A stretch of 34,242 nt of DNA from NCBI GenBank assembly GCA_000435715.1, contig FR882572.1, positions 1 through 34,242 on the forward strand, read 5' to 3'. Of the stretch, positions 6,810-14,996 are shown piece by piece. The notes below the pieces were generated by a model. The model was not told the DNA's origin. It did no database searches and saw nothing but the letters and a program-made list of their open reading frames with translations. Both the position numbers and the translations under genes were made by a program. Each line of letters opens with the position of its first letter. The first letter of the stretch is position 1. Source of the DNA: Firmicutes bacterium CAG:145. Its GTDB lineage: Bacteria > Bacillota > Clostridia > Peptostreptococcales > Anaerovoracaceae.

Positions 6810-7790
6810 TCACTTTATCTGACATAAATTCCTGTAAGATACTTCTATTCTACGGTAGAGGGCCTCGGGTAGAGGTATGTCTTCTAAAACAGTGTTTTTT
6901 CTGTCTATGCGGTTCTTTATGCCTAAAAACGCACCATCGCCGTCCTTTCCGAGATATACGGAACTGTAGTTCCACTCTCCTTTGAGAGTGAGGATGAGAG
7001 ATATGGCTCCCGATGATATGGCCGGAGCCATATAGGGTTTGAATCCGATGCTGCGCATCTTGAGATTTGCCTCTACTGTAAGCTTTGTAAGCCTGAGAGA
7101 AATATCATCATCGTAATTTTCTATACTGTTGGCTATAACAAGATCGCTTCCGTGAGGGCCGTAGGCTCTGCCTTCCCTGATATATGATCTGAAAGAAGGG
7201 TCTTTTGCGGCAAAGTATTCGGCTCTCTTGTTCATGACTCCAAGACCGTAGCCCCTGACCTGTCCGGCAGAGAGGCCGGAAGAGAGAAGAACTTCTTTGC
7301 ACAGGGGATCCACGGGATCTGACACGACGGCGAAGATGCCTTTAAAAGAGGCTTCTGCGGCAAGATGTCCGTAATGAGCGGCAATCTTACGGTTAGCGTC
7401 AAACTGGGCCATTCTCACGTCGCCGCCTTGGTCTTGACAGACGGCGGGTATAGACTTGCTGGCGCAGAAGACTATCATATCGCAGTCAAACAGATCTACT
7501 TCGGATATGATCTTTACATCCGGGAGAGCGCCGCCCTGACCGCACGTCTCAAAAGGCCAGCCCATCTGATTCATCTCCATCTCGTATCTGCTTGCCGCCG
7601 CCGGGTTCATATCATATATGCCGATGGAATCTATCAGGCCTCCCCCCAGGAGCTTAAGCCCCAAAAGAAGAGTTGCGCCTACATCTCCCAAGGCGATTAT
7701 ATTAACTTTGAATCCCGACGCTTTTAGCGGCGACGGCAGGGACAGAGCCTCAGATTCAGGGCATAATTCCCATATATGTCTCTTTACCAT
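6810..7790 (-). CDS. Malate/lactate dehydrogenase-like NAD-dependent protein
   Basis: 326 residues with the LDH/MDH plan: Rossmann loop IALGDVGATLLLGLKLLG (G35, G38), an acidic residue at the end of strand 2 (IYD, D60), SDPVDPL at 157-163 in place of the usual NPVD, and GPHGSD at 211-216 where LDH/MDH carry the catalytic G-E-H-G-D-S histidine (H213 kept). R126 in DVRMAQFDAN may be the substrate-loop arginine. The sequence is otherwise well diverged and has an N-terminal extension of about 27 residues, so the substrate is not predictable and classical LDH or MDH activity should not be assumed. Its ATG lies inside the last codons of the giant gene (ATGGTAA, 7-base overlap), a sign of translational coupling. 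Confidence 0.7.
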   Translation of the reverse strand: MVKRHIWELCPESEALSLPSPLKASGFKVNIIALGDVGATLLLGLKLLGGGLIDSIGIYDMNPAAASRYEMEMNQMGWPFETCGQGGALPDVKIISEVDLFDCDMIVFCASKSIPAVCQDQGGDVRMAQFDANRKIAAHYGHLAAEASFKGIFAVVSDPVDPLCKEVLLSSGLSAGQVRGYGLGVMNKRAEYFAAKDPSFRSYIREGRAYGPHGSDLVIANSIENYDDDISLRLTKLTVEANLKMRSIGFKPYMAPAISSGAISLILTLKGEWNYSSVYLGKDGDGAFLGIKNRIDRKNTVLEDIPLPEALYRRIEVSYRNLCQIK

Positions 7791-10700
7791 TTGAACATTT
7801 TCCTCATTCTTATCAGTTTTTCTATATCCGTTTCTACATAATCAGAAGGCGCAGTGTTTTCGTCGGGCCGTATATGACTGACTATATCGGGGTTTTTAGG
7901 ATCTATGATGACTTCCCCAAGCCTCTTAAGAGTCAGTTTTTGCTCGAACTCCTTTTGATATTCATCTTCCAGCGTTTCGAGTATATCCCTGGCATTCTCG
8001 AGACAAGTCATGGAGTAATCATACAGATTCTGTCCTGATATATTGCCCAGGAACGTAGGTACGGCAAAGGGGAGAAGAAGATTCAGCGAAGGTATGACAG
8101 ACTGACTCTCCACGGCAACACCCGCATCTTTCATGCTGTCGCCTCCTATATAAGGGTACATATCACTTTCATCTATCCAGCATTTGAGATTAGGCAGAAA
8201 ATATGCGCTGTCCACCGTTCTCTCTTTTATGGTCATGAGATCCCGACCCCGTCCTGTCTGCACGCCTACTACAGTTTCTACGACTTCCACATCGTTGGAT
8301 TTGAGGATAGGGTCTATCTCGTTCATCCTGTAGCCTTTGTGAAGCAGGTCGTCTACCAGTATCACCGGCCGGTTGAAAGATTTTATGGTCCTCACCTGAT
8401 TTTCCAGGGTGGAATAATAGCTCTTCTCTTCTATGGTGAAATCTGACACGTCTCTGTAAAAATATTTTTCCGTGTGCATTGATTTGGTCACCGTATTTGG
8501 GACTGCCGAGCCTTCCAGCAGCTTTCCAAAAGGCACCGCCATGTATCTTCCATAGGACTTTTCCGCATATGGAAGAGGAGAGACTTTGTTGATTCGTGCG
8601 ATAAGATTTATTATCTTGTGATACATTATCCCTGAATTATAGGATATGATCAGCTCCCCCGGATATATGGACGTCAGCATGGAAAGCATCTTGTCATGAG
8701 CTTTTTCCACTGCCGCAAGGACGGCCCGGTTCTTATTGAGAGGATGCTTTATAACGGTGTCGACATTTTTAAATACGATCACAGGAGAGCGCATGTTGAC
8801 GGCGAATATAGGTCTTGCTCCCTTTGGCGCTATGTTGACGAATCCCTGCTTTTCTACTGCTTTTAAGATGTCCGGTGAAAGACCCGCCTCGTCGCAGGGG
8901 TGGTAAACCACGTAAGTGTAGTCCTTGGCCAGTAATTGTGAAAGCAATTCCACAAGGATTATCTGCGGAAGATTGGCGATGCTGCTCCTCTGGCTGAAAT
9001 ACAGGCCTCCTATGACGGCTATTGAACCTGCCGCCCGGCTTCTTATATATGCGGCGATGTCCTGGTCGCCAAATACGCTCAGCAGGTCTATACTGTCAAG
9101 CCTTGATGCGGCGGCCACAGCCACTGCAGTATTTTCAAGATTTCCGTCTCTTAGAGCTATCATCCTGACTTTATCTGAATCAAGATAAGAGGAGACGACG
9201 TCCATATTATATCCTCTGGCTGAAAGTTCGCCCTTGATACCATAGACCACCGAAGAATCGCCCCTTTTAAATTCTTCCAGGTGTATATCTCTGGCCTGAA
9301 GGACATGTTTATAAGCGGGTTCTCTCATGTATAGCCCTTTTTCGAATATATAATTCTGCGCTACAGGATCTATCAAGTTGGATATATCTCTTCCGGAGTC
9401 TATATTTTCTCTGATCCTGGTAGAGCTTATGTCTTCAAAGTATTCTTCCAGATGAAGATTTATTATTTTTCCGTCGATGGGATAAGGCTTTTTCTTCACA
9501 GAGCCGTCTCTTCTTTCGTCGGAAGTACGTTTGAATATTATATGATCCAGAGAATGGATGGAGTTTTTTGTAGGAGCGGATCTGTAACAGGAGGCGTTTT
9601 CTATGACGTCACTTCCGGCCACAAAAGAAAGCTCCTTGCCTTCGAAGATCTTTTTAAGCCTTGCAAGATCGGAAGGATTGGCGATATTTACAGGAATATC
9701 ATCGGGGAAAATGTAAATATTTTCCTCGTCAGAAACGGACATGCTGAGTATCTTGCGCCGCTGAAGTCTAGGCTGAGTCTTCTTGGACCAGCTGAACTCG
9801 TCCAGAGCCAGATAAACTTCGTATCCCATGTTGCGTATTTCCGTGGCAATAGCCTTATGACTGCGGCTGAAAGGATCGAAAGTTCCTGGGAAAAAGGCTA
9901 TCTTGTTTATTTCCGGTATGTCGAAAGGCCCGATTTCCAGCTCGTAATCGCAGATAAAACGATATATATGTTTCAGCACTGCTGCGTTGTTGAAGAAATC
10001 CAGTTCTTCTTCGCTCCTGTTTTCGTACAGAGTAAGGATCCTCTTTCCGCAGTGGCAGAAGATACGGTACTTTTCTTCCGGAGAAAGGCTGACAGAACCG
10101 AAGATATTCATGCCGATGGTCCAGAGGGCTTCCTGACTTATCACAGCGTTATAGTTGGCGAAACCGCGAATAATAAGGCTTATGAGTTTATACTTTCTAT
10201 CGGATCTGACTTTTTCTGATTCTTGATTTCCAAAGAGTTCTTCATATATGCGATAGTTTTCGATGATTACGCCAAAAGTATGAAGCACCGCTGCAGCGAC
10301 CTGGCCGTTGGTCGCTCCGAGAAACTTTTCAAGGTCTAAAATAAGTTCGTCCATCTCCCGTGGCGGCAGGTGAAGCATTATGAGACCGAGATAATCGGGG
10401 ATATATTTTGAAAACTGATAGTCTCCGATCTCAAGACCTTTTCCGAGTTCTACTGCGATCTCATTTCTCTGCTCAAGAGGCAGTTTGTCTATGATGGATA
10501 CCAGGGCGGAACCTGCGCTTTTTCTGACTATTACGGTCTCGCTGACCTTGACCAGGTTTCCCAGGTGGGTAGCGACATGCAGCGCCTGGCCTATTCCCGA
10601 CCTTTCTTCCAAGGAGCGGAGCATAAGCTGTATGTTGGCTACTTTTATCGGCCAGGGAGTGCTGGCCTTGAGGTTATCCAGATACATTTCGGACAGAGAA

Positions 10701-12592
10701 TCGTGAGAAAGATCGCTCTCCGGATCAAAGCCCAGGCAGCCCTTGAGTTCCCTGCGATACTCTTCTTTATCATTACCCTGGCCTAAGTGGTTGCGCACGT
10801 CCGCCGCCGCTACTTTCAGACTCTGGTCGTCCTCTGACATGATCTTATCCGCAAAATCTATAAAAGCGCTGATCTGATGAGGCAGACACACCCGGATATC
10901 TATCATTATAGCGGCCTGAAGCAGCGACTCCTTGTTCTGAGGGGTGAGATCATCCCTTTTGTACCATTTGAGCAGAGCGTTCAGATAAGCGCTGCGCTTT
11001 TCTCCGTCGGAATGTGCAAGCAAGGCGCTGACGACGCTTTTAAGAGTATTTTCTATCCACTTTTTGTGCTGATCGGTCAGCTTCTGATCAGGCACGAGAA
11101 TATACGACAGCGTTTCTTCCCAGAGAGACAGGTTGGTTATCTCTTTTTCGGGAGGATTTACGCCGGCCGGAAGTTCCTTCTTATATTCTTCATTGAAGTG
11201 AGCTATTATCTGGCCTATGATCTCTGCTGCCTGGTTTCGTATATCGCTTTCTCTGTGAACCAGAAGCTCGCTTAAAAATCTCAGAGTCATCAGTTTTTGT
11301 TTTTCTGTCATATAGGCAGAATATTCGCCGAAAATGGATATATAAGTCCTGAGATTTTTCCACTGCTTTTCGCTTCTGGCTGTCTCCAGTAGTCCTGCAA
11401 ATTCTTCTTGTTTGTAGAACTTGTTCATGAGTTTTATGTTATGTTCTACTGACAGATGCTTGAGTTCTTCCACCACCTGACTGCCGGAAAGAAGAGAGAA
11501 GTCCTTTACGGGGCGGGGCAGAGGGATTTCAGGTGTCCGGACAGGAACAGAGGGAAGATCCACAACTACCCCCAGATCCATCATATAATTTTCGAAATCT
11601 TTCAGCTTATTGTACACCTTGCGGTAACGATGCTCTTTGGCCTGATCCACATTGTCCAGCTTATCCAGTATTACCTTGAAAGACTGTTCCAGATCATAGA
11701 AGCGGACGACTTCGGCGCCTTCTTCGTTTCTGCTGCTCTTCACCCGAAAATCCGCATAGATCAAAAGGAGGGACTCCACAGAAAGATTGTCAAGTTCCAG
11801 ATCCCAGGTTGAGTGGTTGGCGGCTATGTGGCCGGTCATGGGCATGCCGAATCTATTAAAGCAAAGATCGGTATAATAGTAGTGGAGATACGGAACTCTC
11901 TTTTCTTCGCTTTTTTTACAGCCGTATTTGCCTATATCATGTCCGGCGGCGGCGCCGGATACAAGCCCCAGGTCTACGGGAATTCTCAGGGATGAAAGCT
12001 GCCTGGCGGCATGCATGGCCACATAGTGAACTCCTGCTATATGTCCCAGCGTGTTAAAAGGAGTCAGATCCACCCCAAGACGCATGAACTCATAGAGGTA
12101 GCGGGTATCTGACAGCTCTAAAAGTTTAAGATATTCTTCTTCGTATTCTCCTGCGTCTGTTTCATCTCTGCTGAGCAGACAGAAATCCACAGTGGGATCG
12201 AAAGGCAGAGTCTTACGTTCATATTTATATAAAGCCTTAAGCAGCTGAAGAAAGAAGAGTCTGCTCTTTGAAATCTGTTCCGAATCATCGAAGAAGACTT
12301 TCTTTTCGGGGAACAGATAGAAGAGTACGGAGTTGTACGCATTTATAAGTCTTCCTTCTTTTGGAACGGGACTCATGGTGTTTAGCAAATCCTCCGTCGC
12401 TTTGAGTACATTCTGCGATATGAATCTGCCTTCCCTGCTGACGAAAGCGAGGAGATCCACGCATATCTCCCGCATCTTCTGTTCCTTTAAAAATGTTTTC
12501 ATCTCTTGTTCGGACATACCTATCCGCCCTAAAAAAGATTCTTCTGTCATGACCCTTTGGATCATCGCATTGAGCATAGTGCTGTTTTCCAT
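7784..12592 (-). CDS. Giant multidomain protein: HD hydrolase + helical repeats + NadD-like nucleotidyltransferase + PRTase-like
   Basis: 1602 residues, ATG at 12592 behind GGGGAGA. Domains in order: (1) HD domain about 180-345 with H189, H218-D219 in GHDIGKYG, H255, H260 and D281; (2) about 370-880, alpha-helical, HEAT-like repeats; (3) about 897-1088, NadD/cytidylyltransferase-type domain with FFPGTFDPFSRSH (an HxGH-like site reading SRSH, second His kept at 912), VAGSD at 991-995 and ISSTRIR at 1055-1061; (4) about 1099-1260, a segment that ends like a GNAT acetyltransferase (weak); (5) about 1340-1480, phosphoribosyltransferase-like with PRPP-loop relative VILVDDLLHKG at 1410-1420. NadD adenylates nicotinate mononucleotide, and in Firmicutes a separate HD protein (YqeK) often sits beside nadD; here both activities may be fused. 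Soluble; no signal peptide or membrane segment seen. The role is unknown. First gene of the leftward unit. Confidence 0.85.
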   Translation of the reverse strand: MENSTMLNAMIQRVMTEESFLGRIGMSEQEMKTFLKEQKMREICVDLLAFVSREGRFISQNVLKATEDLLNTMSPVPKEGRLINAYNSVLFYLFPEKKVFFDDSEQISKSRLFFLQLLKALYKYERKTLPFDPTVDFCLLSRDETDAGEYEEEYLKLLELSDTRYLYEFMRLGVDLTPFNTLGHIAGVHYVAMHAARQLSSLRIPVDLGLVSGAAAGHDIGKYGCKKSEEKRVPYLHYYYTDLCFNRFGMPMTGHIAANHSTWDLELDNLSVESLLLIYADFRVKSSRNEEGAEVVRFYDLEQSFKVILDKLDNVDQAKEHRYRKVYNKLKDFENYMMDLGVVVDLPSVPVRTPEIPLPRPVKDFSLLSGSQVVEELKHLSVEHNIKLMNKFYKQEEFAGLLETARSEKQWKNLRTYISIFGEYSAYMTEKQKLMTLRFLSELLVHRESDIRNQAAEIIGQIIAHFNEEYKKELPAGVNPPEKEITNLSLWEETLSYILVPDQKLTDQHKKWIENTLKSVVSALLAHSDGEKRSAYLNALLKWYKRDDLTPQNKESLLQAAIMIDIRVCLPHQISAFIDFADKIMSEDDQSLKVAAADVRNHLGQGNDKEEYRRELKGCLGFDPESDLSHDSLSEMYLDNLKASTPWPIKVANIQLMLRSLEERSGIGQALHVATHLGNLVKVSETVIVRKSAGSALVSIIDKLPLEQRNEIAVELGKGLEIGDYQFSKYIPDYLGLIMLHLPPREMDELILDLEKFLGATNGQVAAAVLHTFGVIIENYRIYEELFGNQESEKVRSDRKYKLISLIIRGFANYNAVISQEALWTIGMNIFGSVSLSPEEKYRIFCHCGKRILTLYENRSEEELDFFNNAAVLKHIYRFICDYELEIGPFDIPEINKIAFFPGTFDPFSRSHKAIATEIRNMGYEVYLALDEFSWSKKTQPRLQRRKILSMSVSDEENIYIFPDDIPVNIANPSDLARLKKIFEGKELSFVAGSDVIENASCYRSAPTKNSIHSLDHIIFKRTSDERRDGSVKKKPYPIDGKIINLHLEEYFEDISSTRIRENIDSGRDISNLIDPVAQNYIFEKGLYMREPAYKHVLQARDIHLEEFKRGDSSVVYGIKGELSARGYNMDVVSSYLDSDKVRMIALRDGNLENTAVAVAAASRLDSIDLLSVFGDQDIAAYIRSRAAGSIAVIGGLYFSQRSSIANLPQIILVELLSQLLAKDYTYVVYHPCDEAGLSPDILKAVEKQGFVNIAPKGARPIFAVNMRSPVIVFKNVDTVIKHPLNKNRAVLAAVEKAHDKMLSMLTSIYPGELIISYNSGIMYHKIINLIARINKVSPLPYAEKSYGRYMAVPFGKLLEGSAVPNTVTKSMHTEKYFYRDVSDFTIEEKSYYSTLENQVRTIKSFNRPVILVDDLLHKGYRMNEIDPILKSNDVEVVETVVGVQTGRGRDLMTIKERTVDSAYFLPNLKCWIDESDMYPYIGGDSMKDAGVAVESQSVIPSLNLLLPFAVPTFLGNISGQNLYDYSMTCLENARDILETLEDEYQKEFEQKLTLKRLGEVIIDPKNPDIVSHIRPDENTAPSDYVETDIEKLIRMRKMFKW

Positions 12593-12630
12593 AATCTTCT
12601 CCCCTGTAGACTCCGATTTAATTTACCATA

Positions 12631-12659
12631 AGTATAGCACAGCAAAAAAGAGACTGCAA
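12631..12659 (-). promoter_or_regulatory. Likely promoter of the giant-gene unit
   Basis: On the minus strand TATACT (12636-12631) is preceded at 17 bases by TTGCAG (12659-12654). The -10 is good, the -35 matches only in TTG. It is 38 bases before the start codon and is the only reasonable candidate in the divergent spacer. Confidence 0.5.
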
Positions 12660-12691
12660 TGAGACCGAGCTAATTGTCAAATCAAAAACTA

Positions 12692-12720
12692 TTGTAATTT
12701 ACATATGCGTTTGCTATAAT
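12692..12720 (+). promoter_or_regulatory. Promoter of the EF-G-like gene, extended -10
   Basis: TTGTAA (12692-12697), 17-base spacer, TATAAT (12715-12720) with TGC just before the -10 (extended -10 type). It lies 38 bases upstream of the ATG at 12759 and is back to back with the leftward promoter, 33 bases apart. Confidence 0.72.
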
Positions 12721-12758
12721 TAAGACAATTGCAAAATAATTTGGGAGGTCTAAAACAC

Positions 12759-14714
12759 ATGAAAGGCTACACAAGCGAAAACATCAGAAACGTGGCGCTT
12801 TTAGGTCACGGCGGATGTGGTAAGACTACTTTCCTGGAAGCCGCTCTTTTAGCGACCGGCGTAATCAGCAGAATGGGCAAAGTCGAAGACGGCAACACAG
12901 TGTCCGATTATGACAAGATGGAGGTCGAAAGAGGATATTCCATCAACACGTCAGTAGTGCCGATACTCTGGAAAGAGAATAAGATCAATTTCATCGATAC
13001 CCCGGGATATTTCGATTTCGTGGGTGAAGTAAACGCTGCTTTGAGAGCCGCAGAAGCTGCTGTGATCATGGTAGATGCCGGTTCAGGTATTCAGGTAGGT
13101 ACAGAAGCCGCATGGAAAGCCTGCGAGAGATATAAGACCCCAAGATTTATAGTTATCAATAAGAGAGACAAAGACGAATTTGACTTCTATAAGACTTTCG
13201 GTGAATTAAAAGATAAATTCGGAGAGAAGCTGATACCGTTCAGCTGGCCGCTTTCGGCGGAGATAGACGAAGAACTCAAAGAAGCCATCGCAATGACTGA
13301 CGATGAGCTGATGGAAAAATACTTTAACGGAGATGACTTCTCTGACGAGGAAGTGCTCAGAGGACTGAAAAAAGGTATCGCCGACGGTGGAATCGTTCCC
13401 GTATGTTCATCGGCTTTCCAGTTGGGAGCAGGCCTTGAAGGACTCTTGGATCTTTTGGTTACTTATGTTCCTACTCCGCTGGAGCACGGTCCTTATGCCG
13501 GATTCAACGACAAGAACGAGCCTGTTGAGAGACTCTCGGTCGTAGACGCGCCTGTTTCGGCCTTCGTATTCAAGACTATAGTCGACCCGTTTGTCGGCAA
13601 AATCTCCGTAATGAAAGTCGTGACCGGAAAGCTTAATTCCGGTACCGAAGTGTACAACGAGAGAGCAGGCAAGACAGAAAAGCTGGGCAAGCTGTTCTTC
13701 CTGAGAGGTAAAAATCAGACTGAGCTAAATTACGCCGAAGCGGGAGACATCGTTGCCGTCGCTAAATTGCAGTACACCTTGTCGGGAGACACACTCTGCG
13801 ACAAGAACGATATAATCAGATATCTGCCGCTGGATTATCCGCAGCCTTCGTATTATATAGCCATCGAAGCCGTGGACAAAAACGATGAGGATAAGATGGG
13901 GACCGGCCTCAACAAGCTGAGAGAAGAGGATCCGTCTTTCGTAGTCGAGAGAAATACAGAGACTCGTCAGACTCTCCTCGGCGGTCAGGGCGATATTCAG
14001 CTGGGGGTTATCCTTGCCAAGCTGAAAGACAGATTCGGCGTAAAAGTGAAGACTGTTCCGCAGAAGATAGCCTACAGAGAGACTATCAAGGGAACTTCTG
14101 ACGTACAGGGAAAACACAAAAAACAGTCCGGCGGAGCCGGTCAATACGGAGATGTTCATATCAGATTTTCTCCGTCAGAAAAGGAATTTGAGTTTTCAGA
14201 GGAACTGTTTGGAGGATCTGTTCCTAAGAACTACGTGCCTGCTGTCGAAAAGGGTCTTCTTGAGTGCATGGATAAGGGGCCTCTGGCCGGATGCAAGGTA
14301 GTGAATGTGAAGGCAGTCCTCTACGACGGTTCATATCACGATGTGGACTCCAACGAGATGGCATTCAAGATAGCCGCTTCTCTGGCCTTCAAAAAAGGAA
14401 TCACAGAAGCCAAACCTTGTCTGCTGGAGCCTATAATGAGACTTGAGATATTCGTACCTGACGATTATATGGGAGACGTTATGGGAGATATGAACAAGCG
14501 AAGAGGCAAGATTTTGGGCATGGAACCTCTCGCCGACGGCGGCCAGAAACTGCTGGCCGAGGCGCCTCAGGCCGAACTCTTCGACTATGCTATCGGCCTC
14601 AGAGCCATGACTCAGGCAAGAGGAAGCTTCACCATGAAATTTGAGAAATATGAAGAAGTGCCTGCGCATCTGTCATCTAAAATCATCGAAGCTCACAAGG
14701 CGGACGAGACGTGA
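12759..14714 (+). CDS. EF-G-like translational GTPase (second EF-G type)
   Basis: 651 residues from ATG 12759, which has TGGGAGG 11 bases upstream; an earlier in-frame TTG at 12729 is less likely because it precedes that RBS. The GTPase domain has G1 GHGGCGKT (16-23), G3 DTPGYFDF and a changed G4, NKRD instead of NKMD. Domains II-V follow, with HKKQSGGAGQYGDVHIRF (domain IV entry) and PIMRLEIFVPDDYMGDVMGD (domain V), so the protein is complete though some 40-50 residues shorter than canonical EF-G. This is the EF-G-like paralogue common in Firmicutes and other bacteria; ribosome binding is expected, but its step in translation is not well established. It is transcribed alone, divergent from the giant gene, and followed by a strong terminator. 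Confidence 0.88.
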   Translation: MKGYTSENIRNVALLGHGGCGKTTFLEAALLATGVISRMGKVEDGNTVSDYDKMEVERGYSINTSVVPILWKENKINFIDTPGYFDFVGEVNAALRAAEAAVIMVDAGSGIQVGTEAAWKACERYKTPRFIVINKRDKDEFDFYKTFGELKDKFGEKLIPFSWPLSAEIDEELKEAIAMTDDELMEKYFNGDDFSDEEVLRGLKKGIADGGIVPVCSSAFQLGAGLEGLLDLLVTYVPTPLEHGPYAGFNDKNEPVERLSVVDAPVSAFVFKTIVDPFVGKISVMKVVTGKLNSGTEVYNERAGKTEKLGKLFFLRGKNQTELNYAEAGDIVAVAKLQYTLSGDTLCDKNDIIRYLPLDYPQPSYYIAIEAVDKNDEDKMGTGLNKLREEDPSFVVERNTETRQTLLGGQGDIQLGVILAKLKDRFGVKVKTVPQKIAYRETIKGTSDVQGKHKKQSGGAGQYGDVHIRFSPSEKEFEFSEELFGGSVPKNYVPAVEKGLLECMDKGPLAGCKVVNVKAVLYDGSYHDVDSNEMAFKIAASLAFKKGITEAKPCLLEPIMRLEIFVPDDYMGDVMGDMNKRRGKILGMEPLADGGQKLLAEAPQAELFDYAIGLRAMTQARGSFTMKFEKYEEVPAHLSSKIIEAHKADET

Positions 14715-14789
14715 TAAAAAAAGACCGGATTTGATCTCGTGTTTTAAACCGGGGCGCATGCCGTAATTTACTGTAAGGTTTAAATCTTA

Positions 14790-14823
14790 AGAGCCGATAC
14801 TTTTTAAAGTATCGGCTCTCTTT
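14790..14823 (+). terminator. Rho-independent terminator after the EF-G-like gene
   Basis: A perfect inverted repeat (AGAGCCGATACTT at 14790-14802 with its complement ending at 14819) gives a 13-bp stem with a 4-base loop, followed by CTTT. The U-tract is short, but the stem is by far the longest in the spacer. Confidence 0.75.
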
Positions 14824-14913
14824 GCGCCTTAAAGGATAATAAACCGTCACCTGTACCTGTGGTGCTGATTGCAGCAGGGCTCTGAAGAAGATTTCAGAAT
14901 ATTTAAAATATCA

Positions 14914-14942
14914 TTGCATAATCGATAACGATAGTATATGAT
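14914..14942 (+). promoter_or_regulatory. Possible radA promoter
   Basis: TTGCAT (14914-14919) and TATGAT (14937-14942) with 17-base spacing, 54 bases before the radA ATG. Each box is an imperfect match. The remainder of the spacer 14715-14996 shows only the terminator. Confidence 0.4.
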
Positions 14943-14996
14943 AATAACAAGAACAGGCGTTCTCGAGAACGGATTAAGGGCAGGAGAACTTTGAAT

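Noticed and set aside
9452..10219. 255-codon open frame opposite the giant gene
   Set aside because: Shadow of the NadD-like and helical region on the other strand; composition mirrors the real frame and no start signal is seen.
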